Positions 26,928 to 34,466 of a stretch of 53,820 nt of DNA are shown here, in pieces; the first letter of the stretch is position 1; every line of letters begins with the position of its first letter. The position numbers were made by a program, and so were the translations under genes. The stretch covers positions 1-53,820 of the forward strand of contig CABZXY010000004.1 of NCBI GenBank assembly GCA_902529795.1. Direction: 5' to 3'. The DNA is from an uncultured Alphaproteobacteria bacterium (GTDB lineage: Bacteria > Pseudomonadota > Alphaproteobacteria > HIMB59). The notes under the pieces were generated by a model. It was not told where the DNA came from, did not search any database, and saw only the letters and a list, made by a program, of their open reading frames with translations.

Positions 26928-27948
26928 AAAACTTTTAGTTATAATTTTTTTTATATACTTACCAAAATATATATTTGCTTATGACTATGAATTTGTTTCA
27001 GATGATTTATCTATTAACCTTAAATTTAATGAAAGAAAAATTAGTGAAATAAAGTTTGAATTTACTAAAGATGATCTAAAACATTTTGGTATTATCAATT
27101 ATAATAATGATGAAATAAATATTAATTTAAATACTAATATAATTACATTTGATGAATTAAAAAGACTTTTCCCAAAACCTCAAAAAAATAATAAATTAAA
27201 CAAGATTATTAATTTTAATTGGGAAATTGCTGAATTGTTAGTCTCTAATGAATATTCACTTTATTCAAATAATTTAAATTTTGTATATGATAAAGGTTTC
27301 GAATTACTTACCTTTTATGACTCTAAAAAAGATTTTGAATTTTCAATTCTGCCTAATTTAAATGGAGATAAACAACTTTATCTTTCTGCCAGAAATGCTG
27401 GTCAATTTTTTTACGCCCAAAAAATAACAAAAGATATGATAGGTGGTGCATTAATTGGTAAAGGAAATTTTAGAAAGTTTGATGATTATGATTTAACAAT
27501 TAAAGTTAAGGACTTTAGAGTAAATAAAGAGTCTAAATTCTATAATCTTATTTTTACTTCACGCATACTTGACATTTTCTCAATTTTACAAAACAAACAA
27601 GATGAGTTCAATTATTTAGAGGTTCCTATACAAAAAAAAGGAAAAGTATTTGATTTTGATCATGCTATCATGCTTGGTGGAACAGTAGCTTTTTCTTTTA
27701 AGGGAGAGGCCAATCCAAGTGAAAAAACTGCTAATGTTAATGGGACTTATGGACCTCTTTACCTATTTGAAAAAAATTTTCAGAATGTTCCATTTTTAAA
27801 GGAATTATTTGGAAAAAATATAGAAGAAAGTCTTATTGCCGCTGATTTTAAAGTATTAAAAAATGGTAATAAAACAGATTTTATATTTAATCCCCTATCA
27901 GTTTTGACTCCTGGAAAAACAAGAAACTTTTTTGATATTTGGGAATAA
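26920..27948 (+). CDS. Exported AsmA-like C-terminal domain protein
   Basis: Function is unproven. Residues 1-20 form a signal peptide. The second half resembles the C-terminal region of the large AsmA-like (YhdP/TamB-related) proteins: a repeating beta pattern, VKDFRVNKESKFYNLIF near residue 190, and a NPLSVLTPGKTR ending near residue 325. Such proteins in other Alphaproteobacteria usually exceed 1000 residues; this one is 342, so it looks like the C-terminal module alone with a new leader. AsmA-like proteins are linked to phospholipid movement between membranes. It starts within the end of prfB. Confidence 0.6.
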   Translation: MYRKLLVIIFFIYLPKYIFAYDYEFVSDDLSINLKFNERKISEIKFEFTKDDLKHFGIINYNNDEININLNTNIITFDELKRLFPKPQKNNKLNKIINFNWEIAELLVSNEYSLYSNNLNFVYDKGFELLTFYDSKKDFEFSILPNLNGDKQLYLSARNAGQFFYAQKITKDMIGGALIGKGNFRKFDDYDLTIKVKDFRVNKESKFYNLIFTSRILDIFSILQNKQDEFNYLEVPIQKKGKVFDFDHAIMLGGTVAFSFKGEANPSEKTANVNGTYGPLYLFEKNFQNVPFLKELFGKNIEESLIAADFKVLKNGNKTDFIFNPLSVLTPGKTRNFFDIWE

Positions 27949-28395
27949 TCATTTTTGAATTTTTATATAATCTCCGACTGAAAGACTACCAGAGGTTAAT
28001 ATTTCTGCTCTTACTCCACTTTTATTTAATAACATTTTAACGAGGCCTGGTATTTTAAGTCTATCTTGTAAATATTTGCAAGGTTGACAAATTTCACAAA
28101 TTCTTAAAGTCACTTCATTAATTATAATTTTTTTATTAATTAATTTATTTAGATTTATCCCAGAGATAATAATGTTTCTTCTAAAATTTTTGGCATCTAT
28201 ATTCTGTTTAGTTTGATTATTAAAGTTATTAATTTCTTCTAGATTTATCAGAGTTACCTGTTCTTTTTTTTCTTTAAAATTGCCATAATACCTATCATTA
28301 ACTATTCCTTTTCCTTTTTCTAGAATTGCCTGATTTACGTAAAATGTATTTTTTTCACTTATATTTGTAATGTTGATTGCTTCAATTTTTCCCAT
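27949..28395 (-). CDS. MOSC domain protein
   Basis: MOSC domains bind sulfur carried on a cysteine and occur in molybdenum-cofactor sulfurases and related detoxifying proteins such as YiiM. The 148-residue protein consists almost entirely of this domain: NDRYYGNFKEKKEQVTLI near residues 32-49, FRRNIIISGINL near residue 68, and CEICQPCKYL near residue 105, which holds the likely active cysteine. The partner or substrate is unknown. It converges on the AsmA-like gene with no gap. Confidence 0.85.
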   Translation of the reverse strand: MGKIEAINITNISEKNTFYVNQAILEKGKGIVNDRYYGNFKEKKEQVTLINLEEINNFNNQTKQNIDAKNFRRNIIISGINLNKLINKKIIINEVTLRICEICQPCKYLQDRLKIPGLVKMLLNKSGVRAEILTSGSLSVGDYIKIQK

Positions 28396-28424
28396 TTTTC
28401 AATATATTTGCATTTTTATTTCAT

Positions 28425-28430
28425 TATAAT
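28425..28430 (+). promoter_or_regulatory. Candidate -10 element for the small membrane protein
   Basis: A perfect TATAAT ends six bases before the ATG at 28437. The surrounding TTCATTATAATTT recurs before the DUF1289 gene at 32958. This suggests a leaderless mRNA; no -35 stands out. Confidence 0.5.
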
Positions 28431-28436
28431 TTTATC

Positions 28437-28709
28437 ATGGACGATAACACTAATTTATACAACCAAAGAAATATCTTAATACGTAATTTTCTTATTTTTT
28501 CTCGTCTAGCCCCTTTAGTTACCAGTCTAATTGGTTCTATATTAATTAATAAAATTTTTATAAAGTCCACAAACTTGATTAATTTAGATTTCATTTTAAT
28601 CTTTTTATCCCTTTATTTAGTTTTGTACGTCTTTATTTCTCATACAAAGACTCTTTGTGAGCAATTAGCAATCGTTAATCAAAAAATAGATAATCATAAC
28701 GACTCATAA
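28437..28709 (+). CDS. Small membrane protein of unknown function
   Basis: I do not recognise this 90-residue protein. It has a polar N-terminus (MDDNTNLYNQRN), two hydrophobic segments (about 20-40 and 50-70), and a polar C-terminus ending QKIDNHNDS. The ATG at 28437 is preferred over an upstream in-frame start at 28377, which overlaps the divergent MOSC gene. A TATAAT lies six bases before the ATG. The umuD gene follows after 67 bases. Confidence 0.6.
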   Translation: MDDNTNLYNQRNILIRNFLIFSRLAPLVTSLIGSILINKIFIKSTNLINLDFILIFLSLYLVLYVFISHTKTLCEQLAIVNQKIDNHNDS

Positions 28710-28767
28710 ACCTATATATATTTAATTTAAATTTTTCTTCTTTTATAGAGCGTTATAGTTTATAAAA

Positions 28768-28782
28768 GAACAAAATATGAAC
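28768..28782 (+). promoter_or_regulatory. LexA (SOS) box overlapping the umuD start codon
   Basis: GAAC-N7-GAAC is present exactly, which is the direct-repeat LexA box known from Alphaproteobacteria (GTTC-N7-GTTC on the other strand). Its second half covers the last base of the ATG at 28777-28779. TATAGT at 28754 and TATAAA at 28761 are possible -10 elements just upstream, so bound LexA would block transcription. Confidence 0.8.
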
Positions 28783-29205
28783 AAAAATGATGGAGACATT
28801 GAGGGCAGTTTAAACCACATTCCTTATCTGTTATCTAGAATTTCCGCTGGTTTTCCTTCTCCAGCGGATGACTACATAGAAAATAATTTAAGCCTTTCAG
28901 AATTGTTGATTAGAAACCATTTATCAACTTTTTTGATGAAAACCAGCGGCGACTCCATGATGGATGTGGGAATTAATGATGGAGATATTTTAGTAGTTGA
29001 CCGTAGTATTGAGCCCAAAAACAGAGATATTGTTATTGCTATATTTGAAGGTAATTTAACAGTAAAGCGCTTACTTTTTAAAACGAATGGCCTAGTAGTG
29101 CTAAAATCAGAAAATACAGCATATCAAGATATCAAAATACCAGAGTCAGCAGATTTAGAGATATGGGGAGTAGTAACTAGTGTTATCCATCAATTTATTA
29201 AGTAA
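28777..29205 (+). CDS. umuD: UmuD-like SOS mutagenesis protein (S24 peptidase)
   Basis: UmuD self-cleaves with help from RecA filaments and then partners UmuC in DNA polymerase V. The cleavage region ISAGFPSPADDY puts the scissile A24-G25 at the same number as E. coli Cys24-Gly25. The catalytic dyad is S60 (SGDSMMD) and K97 (LTVKRLL), again with E. coli numbering. The 142-residue length is normal. A LexA box overlaps its start codon. umuC follows directly, with no gap. Confidence 0.95.
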   Translation: MNKNDGDIEGSLNHIPYLLSRISAGFPSPADDYIENNLSLSELLIRNHLSTFLMKTSGDSMMDVGINDGDILVVDRSIEPKNRDIVIAIFEGNLTVKRLLFKTNGLVVLKSENTAYQDIKIPESADLEIWGVVTSVIHQFIK

Positions 29206-30480
29206 ATGAATGTAGTTGCATTAGTAGATTGTAACTCCTTTTATGCTTCTTGTGAAACTATTTTTAAACCTTACCTAAAAAACCAACCTGTAGTGGTTCT
29301 TTCAAATAACGATGGTTGTGTCATTGCAAGGAGCTCTCTGGCAAAAAAAGTTGGAATTAAGATGGGAGTTCCTTTTTTTGAAGTTAAAAAAATAGTAAAA
29401 CAAAACAACGTAAAGGTTTTCTCTTCAAATTATACTTTATATGCAAATATTTCTTCTAGAGTAATGGGGGTACTAAAAAATTATTGTGATCAATTAGAAA
29501 TTTATTCAGTAGATGAGGCTTTTTTAATTTTAAATAGATACTCCGAAAGGAGTTTTTTTCAAAGAGCTATGCATATTAAAAAAACTGTTAAAAAATGGAT
29601 TGGAGTCCCGGTTAGTATAGGTATAGCAAATAATAAAACATTATCCAAAATAGCTAACCACTTAGCTAAAAAAGATGAACTAGGAAAGCAAGTAGTAGAA
29701 TTATTAGATCGAAGACAAATAGAAATAGCATTAAAAGTATTAGAGGTAGGAGATATTTGGGGAATTGGAAGTAGAATTTCAAAATTTCTTCAATCTAATT
29801 CAATACAAACAGCTTATGACTTATATTTTTCAGATCCACGATGGGTGCGACAACATCTAGGGGTGGTAGGGGAGAGAACCTATCGTGAACTGCATGGAGA
29901 GATGTGTTTTCCTATCATAGAGAACCCCGAGGCAAAAAAACAATGCCGTGTATCTAGATCATTTGAAAGTTATGTCGAAAATTTTAAAGAACTAGAGCAA
30001 AGAATTATTTCTTACGCAACACGTGCTTCTGAAAAAATAAGATCAGATCAATTACAGGCAAAAAGAATAACAGTTTTTATCCGTTCGAATAAATTTAATA
30101 AAAAAAATCAACCTTATTATGGAGATAAAACTTATAGCTTTATTTCACCAACTAATGATTTATTTGAAATAGTTCGATGGGCAGTTAAAGCATTAAACCA
30201 CATTTATAAGCCAGGAATAAAATACAAGAAAGCAGGGGTGTTGCTATCTGATTTAAGCAGTGAGGGTATCTATAATCGAGATTTATTCTTTCAGAGATCA
30301 GAAAAAGATCTTTTAAAAAAAATGAAGGTAAATAGGGTTTTTGATCGATTAAATAGTAGGTACGGTAGCGGGACTATTTGCATAGCAAAAGAGAACTATG
30401 AGAAATTCTATCTTACAAGAAGAAAGAATTTAAGTCCCGCTTACACCTCAAGTTTTTACGAATTGCCTACAGTTAATTAA
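29206..30480 (+). CDS. umuC: DNA polymerase V catalytic subunit UmuC
   Basis: UmuC is a Y-family translesion polymerase that copies damaged DNA with low fidelity. Catalytic acidic residues are visible as D8 (LVDCNSFYASCE) and D103/E104 (YSVDEAFL). The helix-hairpin-helix region has LEVGDIWGIGSR near residue 185. The little-finger domain contains QCRVSRSFE near residue 247. The length, 424 residues, matches E. coli UmuC (422). It forms an operon with umuD and ends in a shared palindrome with the convergent TrpB2-like gene. Confidence 0.96.
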   Translation: MNVVALVDCNSFYASCETIFKPYLKNQPVVVLSNNDGCVIARSSLAKKVGIKMGVPFFEVKKIVKQNNVKVFSSNYTLYANISSRVMGVLKNYCDQLEIYSVDEAFLILNRYSERSFFQRAMHIKKTVKKWIGVPVSIGIANNKTLSKIANHLAKKDELGKQVVELLDRRQIEIALKVLEVGDIWGIGSRISKFLQSNSIQTAYDLYFSDPRWVRQHLGVVGERTYRELHGEMCFPIIENPEAKKQCRVSRSFESYVENFKELEQRIISYATRASEKIRSDQLQAKRITVFIRSNKFNKKNQPYYGDKTYSFISPTNDLFEIVRWAVKALNHIYKPGIKYKKAGVLLSDLSSEGIYNRDLFFQRSEKDLLKKMKVNRVFDRLNSRYGSGTICIAKENYEKFYLTRRKNLSPAYTSSFYELPTVN

Positions 30481-31834
30481 CTGCAGGGATAGCCGATAGG
30501 GACTCTTCAAAGGCTTTAGCATCAAAAGAGTCTTCAGCTAACTCGCCGGAGAAATAATCCATATACGCCTGCATATCAAAGTGACCATGACCACAAAGAT
30601 TAAACAGAATGGATTTTGATTTTCCTTCCGCTTTACATTTTAAGGCTTCATCAACAGCACCTTTAATAGCATGTGTTGCTTCAGGTGCAGGCATAATACC
30701 TTCTGTTCTTGCAAACTGAATACCAGCTTCTAAACATTCCCTTTGACCATAAGCACGTGGCTCAACATGACCATGATGAACTAGGTGACTTAACATTGGT
30801 GCCATACCATGATATCTCAAGCCACCAACATGTGTAGGTGAAGGCATGAAATCAGATCCTAAAGTATGCATCTTCATTAAAGGAGTAGATTTCAAAGTGT
30901 CACCAAAATCATAAGAGTAGGTACCTTTAGTAAGTGAAGGACAAGATGAAGGTTCTACAGCAATAGCATGAACATCTTGTTCTCCTCTAAACTTCTTCCC
31001 AAGAAATGGATTACAAAGACCAGAGAAATTACTTCCACCACCAGTACAACCTACAACAATATCTGGATAATCATCTGCCATTTCCATTTGAAGTAGGGCT
31101 TCTTGACCAATAATAGATTGATGCATCAATACATGATTTAAAACACTACCAAGGGCGTATTTTGTATCATCATTTGTAGCAGCAACTTCAACCGCCTCAG
31201 AAATAGCAATACCTAGTGAACCAGAATTGTTAGGATCTTTTTCTAGAATAGCTTTTCCAGAATTAGTTAAATCAGAAGGACTGGCAACTACGCTACCACC
31301 ATAACCCTCTATTATCGCTTTTCTGTAAGGTTTTTGGTAAAAACTTACTTTTACCATAAAGACTTGAATTTCTATTCCAAATACTGCACCAGCATAAGAC
31401 AAAGCAGTACCCCATTGACCAGCACCAGTTTCAGTAGCAATTTTTTTTACGCCAGCTTCTTTATTAAAAAAAGCTTGAGCTAATGCTGTGTTTGGTTTGT
31501 GGCTACCAGAAGGACTAGCTCCTTCATATTTATAATAAATTCTAGCAGGAGTATCTAAGGCTTTTTCTAAAGCCCTAGCTCTTACTAATGGTGTACATCT
31601 CCAACGGCTATAAGCCTCCTGTACAGGTTTAGGAATATCTATATGCCTTTCTTGAGAGACTTCTTGCATAATCAGTTCCATAGGAAATAGGGGGGCTAAA
31701 TCATCGGGGCCAATTGGTTGTTTAGTTCCAGGATGTAAAGGTGGGCTCATGGGCTCCTTTAAATCCGCTACCAGGTTGTACCATTGTTTCGGCACATCAC
31801 TGTCTTTTAAAAAAAATTTACTATCCTCACTCAT
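30473..31834 (-). CDS. TrpB2-like tryptophan synthase beta chain
   Basis: TrpB2 proteins are PLP enzymes that make tryptophan from indole and serine or phosphoserine, usually without a TrpA partner beside them. The PLP lysine is K113 in GSHKPNTA. The catalytic glutamate lies in ETGAGQWG near residue 136, and the phosphate loop is GCTGGGSNFSG near residue 258. The 453-residue length with a long N-terminal extension separates it from ordinary TrpB (about 400). No trpA, trpC or trpF lies nearby. Confidence 0.88.
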   Translation of the reverse strand: MSEDSKFFLKDSDVPKQWYNLVADLKEPMSPPLHPGTKQPIGPDDLAPLFPMELIMQEVSQERHIDIPKPVQEAYSRWRCTPLVRARALEKALDTPARIYYKYEGASPSGSHKPNTALAQAFFNKEAGVKKIATETGAGQWGTALSYAGAVFGIEIQVFMVKVSFYQKPYRKAIIEGYGGSVVASPSDLTNSGKAILEKDPNNSGSLGIAISEAVEVAATNDDTKYALGSVLNHVLMHQSIIGQEALLQMEMADDYPDIVVGCTGGGSNFSGLCNPFLGKKFRGEQDVHAIAVEPSSCPSLTKGTYSYDFGDTLKSTPLMKMHTLGSDFMPSPTHVGGLRYHGMAPMLSHLVHHGHVEPRAYGQRECLEAGIQFARTEGIMPAPEATHAIKGAVDEALKCKAEGKSKSILFNLCGHGHFDMQAYMDYFSGELAEDSFDAKAFEESLSAIPAVN

Positions 31835-31879
31835 AATGAATGAATCTTAATATATTTTAATTTATTTATGTAGTTTTTT

Positions 31880-32791
31880 TTAATCCGTATAATAACGACT
31901 GGAGGCAGCTTCTTTGTTAAATAGCGGTATTAATTGAGCAGCCAACACACCAATTAAAATAAGAAGACAACCAAATATTTGAGTTATTGTTAAAAATTGA
32001 TAAAGAATTATCCAAGCAGCTAGTGCTCCAAATACACCCTCTAAGGAAAAAGTTATAGCTGCTGTTGAGGGTCTAACATATCTCTGACCTATTACTTGTA
32101 AAGTGTACGCGATACCTACAGACATAATTCCTACATACAATAATTCAAAGGACTCCTTATAAATTCCACTTAAAGTAGGATTTTCAAAAATGAACATAAA
32201 CGGAAAACTGTAGATAAAACAAAGTAAAAATTGCGCAGAAGCTAAACTAAATGGTGCATCGACAATTTCAAAATATTCATCGATTAAAATACAGTGAAGA
32301 GCAAAAAATAAAGCACAAACCACAACTAGAAAATCTGCAAATTGGGCTTCAAAGGAGTTTTCAATAGTTAAATAATATGATCCAACCAAGCATATACTTA
32401 CTGATAACCAAATACTCCAATGAATCCTTTTTTTAAGAATAAATCGAGAGATGATAGGTACAAAAGGAACATAGAGAATAGTTAAAAAAGCAGCATTGCC
32501 TATTTTTGTATACTGAAGCGCATACTGTTGTAAGTAAGAACCTAGTAATAAACATAATCCTGTTGCTAAAACTATTATTAAAAGTTTCTTTTTCTCTTTG
32601 ACTTTTTCTAATTTAGAAATTTCTTTGAATGCAAAAGGAAGAACTAAAAGACCTCCTATGATAAATCGAATATTAGTAAAAGTTAATGGACCCACATATT
32701 CCATGCCAGTGGTCTGTGCAACAAAAGCAGTACCCCAAATCAAAGCTGCACAAACTAAACATAAAGTAGATAAGAACTGTTTGGAAAACAT
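31880..32791 (-). CDS. EamA/DMT-family transporter
   Basis: The protein is a probable inner-membrane exporter of metabolites. At 303 residues it has about ten hydrophobic helices arranged as two EamA repeats. The first opens ALIWGTAFVAQTTGMEY and the second contains TFSLEGVFGALAAW near residue 243. The substrate cannot be deduced. It starts nine bases after the 3-prime end of tRNA-Asn on the same strand, so it is likely expressed from the tRNA promoter and freed by tRNA processing. Confidence 0.85.
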   Translation of the reverse strand: MFSKQFLSTLCLVCAALIWGTAFVAQTTGMEYVGPLTFTNIRFIIGGLLVLPFAFKEISKLEKVKEKKKLLIIVLATGLCLLLGSYLQQYALQYTKIGNAAFLTILYVPFVPIISRFILKKRIHWSIWLSVSICLVGSYYLTIENSFEAQFADFLVVVCALFFALHCILIDEYFEIVDAPFSLASAQFLLCFIYSFPFMFIFENPTLSGIYKESFELLYVGIMSVGIAYTLQVIGQRYVRPSTAAITFSLEGVFGALAAWIILYQFLTITQIFGCLLILIGVLAAQLIPLFNKEAASSRYYTD

Positions 32792-32800
32792 GAAGAAAAA

Positions 32801-32875
32801 TGGCTCCGCAGGTAGGATTCGAACCTACGACCTGTCGGTTAACAGCCGAATGCTCTACCGCTGAGCTACTGCGGA
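32801..32875 (-). tRNA. tRNA-Asn (GTT)
   Basis: Read on the minus strand, TCCGCAG pairs with CTGCGGA, followed by discriminator G and an encoded CCA. The D arm has AGCTCAGCGGTAGAGC. The anticodon loop CTGTTAA carries GTT (bases 32841-32843). The T arm reads GGTTCGAATCC. The DMT transporter gene follows nine bases downstream. Confidence 0.97.
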
Positions 32876-32957
32876 ACGTTGGAACAAACTACAATAATTT
32901 TTTGATTTTTCAATTGGCATTTTACTATTTATTACTCTTCAAAAGCTTAATTTTCAT

Positions 32958-32963
32958 TATAAT
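32958..32963 (+). promoter_or_regulatory. Candidate -10 element for the DUF1289 operon
   Basis: A perfect TATAAT lies eight bases before the ATG at 32972, within the same TTCATTATAATTT string seen at 28420-28432. Confidence 0.5.
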
Positions 32964-32971
32964 TTCTTAAA

Positions 32972-33229
32972 ATGAGCAATCCGATATCGCCATGTATTTC
33001 CGTATGCAAAACCGATCCTGAGACTGGCTATTGTTATGGTTGTGGTAGAACCAATGAAGAGAAAGTAATTTGGAAAAATGAAAATACTTCAATTGAATGG
33101 AAAAATGAAAATCTAGAAATAATTAAAGCTCGCCTTTCTGGCTGGCAACTTGAATCTTTTAATAAATCTTATGAATTTAAAATAAAAAATGGAATATCTT
33201 TGATTAAAAACAAATTAATAAACAAATGA
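32972..33229 (+). CDS. DUF1289 family protein
   Basis: Small proteins of this family have four cysteines and are often annotated as possible Fe-S proteins; their role is unknown. The N-terminus SPCISVCKTDPETGYCYGCG carries the full cysteine pattern, followed by RTNEEKVIW. The C-terminal part (about 45-85) is less conserved and basic. At 85 residues it is typical. It opens a tight operon; its stop overlaps the next start by four bases (ATGA). Confidence 0.85.
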   Translation: MSNPISPCISVCKTDPETGYCYGCGRTNEEKVIWKNENTSIEWKNENLEIIKARLSGWQLESFNKSYEFKIKNGISLIKNKLINK

Positions 33230-33651
33230 AAAAAATTAAAGGTTCTTGCCTCTGTAAAAATATAGTTTTTGAAATTTTTAATGAATGCCGATACTCAGTT
33301 CTTTGTCATTGCTCAATGTGCCAAAAGTCTAATGCAGAATTTAGTAATTACACCAAAGTAAAAAAAGAAAATTTTAAATTTACAAAGAAAAAAAATTTAA
33401 AATGGTTTAATTCTAGCAAAAATTTTAAGAGAGGATTTTGCTCTAATTGTGGTAGCTCATTATTCTTTCAATCGAGATTATCAAACTATGAAATTGCTAT
33501 CTCTTCCGGTTCTTTGGATAGTAAAGTCCCAGTCAAAGGACATATATTCTATAAAGATAAAAAATCAAATTTGACCTTTTCCAAGTTACATAAGAAATAT
33601 TCTCAATCAGCTCAAGGTTTTTTTGATAAATTTATTTATAAAATTAAATGA
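33226..33651 (+). CDS. GFA-family (CENP-V/GFA domain) zinc protein
   Basis: The family is named for glutathione-dependent formaldehyde-activating enzyme, but most members are uncharacterised. The zinc ligands are clear: GSCLCKNI near residue 5, LCHCSMCQKSNA near residue 28, and FCSNCGSSLFF near residue 72. The length is 141 residues. It overlaps both neighbours by four bases, so it is translated as part of the DUF1289 operon. Confidence 0.85.
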   Translation: MKKIKGSCLCKNIVFEIFNECRYSVLCHCSMCQKSNAEFSNYTKVKKENFKFTKKKNLKWFNSSKNFKRGFCSNCGSSLFFQSRLSNYEIAISSGSLDSKVPVKGHIFYKDKKSNLTFSKLHKKYSQSAQGFFDKFIYKIK

Positions 33652-34466
33652 ACATATCTTTATTTTTAAAAATAATTGGAATTATTATTTTCATATATCT
33701 GATTATAGTTTTTTACGTCTATTCTAAACAAAGATTTCTTTTATATGTCCCTAATATTGATAATTATGATGATGAAACTCTATCAATTAATGCGAATGAA
33801 GTTTTCATCGAAAATAGTGATGGAAATAAACTCCGTTCAGTTTTTTATGAAGCCCCAAAGACTACAAAAAATACATTATTAATGTTTCACGGCAATGCTG
33901 GGCCTATTGAAAATAGATTTTATAAGTTAAACAAATTATCAAAATATAATCAAAATATTCTTCTTATATCTTGGCGTTCTTATAGTGGTAACGAAGGCAG
34001 TCCTACCGAGGTGGGTCTCTATGATGATGCGAAAAGTGCCTTAAAATGGCTCGAAGATAAAGGGTATGAAAGTAAGGATATAATTGTTTATGGAGAGTCT
34101 CTTGGAACTGCTGTTTCAATTGAAATAACTCAATACAAAGCTTTTAAAGGAATAATTTTGGAGGCTCCTTTTACCTCAATGGTGGATGCTGCAAAATTCC
34201 ATTATCCATATTTACCTGTTTCATGGATGCTTAAAGATCGATATATGAGCAAAGATAAGATTAAGAATATAAATACTCCTTTATTCATTATGCATGCAAA
34301 AGGAGACTCGATAGTTCCTTTTTGGATGGGCGAGAAGATGTATGAATTAGCTAATGAACCTAAAATGAATTATTTTATTGATGAGAATGAGCATCTTGTA
34401 ACTTATGATGATGAATTAATGAAAAAGATGGATAATTTCTATAAATTAATTGGTGGAAATGAGTAA
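33648..34466 (+). CDS. Membrane-anchored alpha/beta hydrolase (ABHD13/BEM46-like)
   Basis: A hydrophobic N-terminal helix (about 5-25) is followed by an alpha/beta hydrolase domain. The oxyanion region is MFHGNAGPIENR near residue 79. The nucleophile elbow GESLG has S151. The likely acid lies in HAKGDSIVPF near residue 222, and the histidine in NEHLV near residue 253. The 272-residue length fits BEM46-like enzymes. The substrate is unknown, but placement before an acyl-CoA synthetase hints at ester or lipid hydrolysis. Confidence 0.83.
   Translation: MNISLFLKIIGIIIFIYLIIVFYVYSKQRFLLYVPNIDNYDDETLSINANEVFIENSDGNKLRSVFYEAPKTTKNTLLMFHGNAGPIENRFYKLNKLSKYNQNILLISWRSYSGNEGSPTEVGLYDDAKSALKWLEDKGYESKDIIVYGESLGTAVSIEITQYKAFKGIILEAPFTSMVDAAKFHYPYLPVSWMLKDRYMSKDKIKNINTPLFIMHAKGDSIVPFWMGEKMYELANEPKMNYFIDENEHLVTYDDELMKKMDNFYKLIGGNE

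Noticed and set aside
28377-28436. Upstream extension of the small membrane protein to 28377
   Set aside because: It overlaps the divergent MOSC start and its Phe-rich sequence looks non-coding. A TATAAT lies right before the inner ATG.
32598-32864. Plus-strand ORF whose C-terminus reads AGRIRTYDLSVNSRMLYR
   Set aside because: The end is a translation of the antisense of tRNA-Asn and the rest is antisense to the DMT gene. This is a well-known false protein signature.
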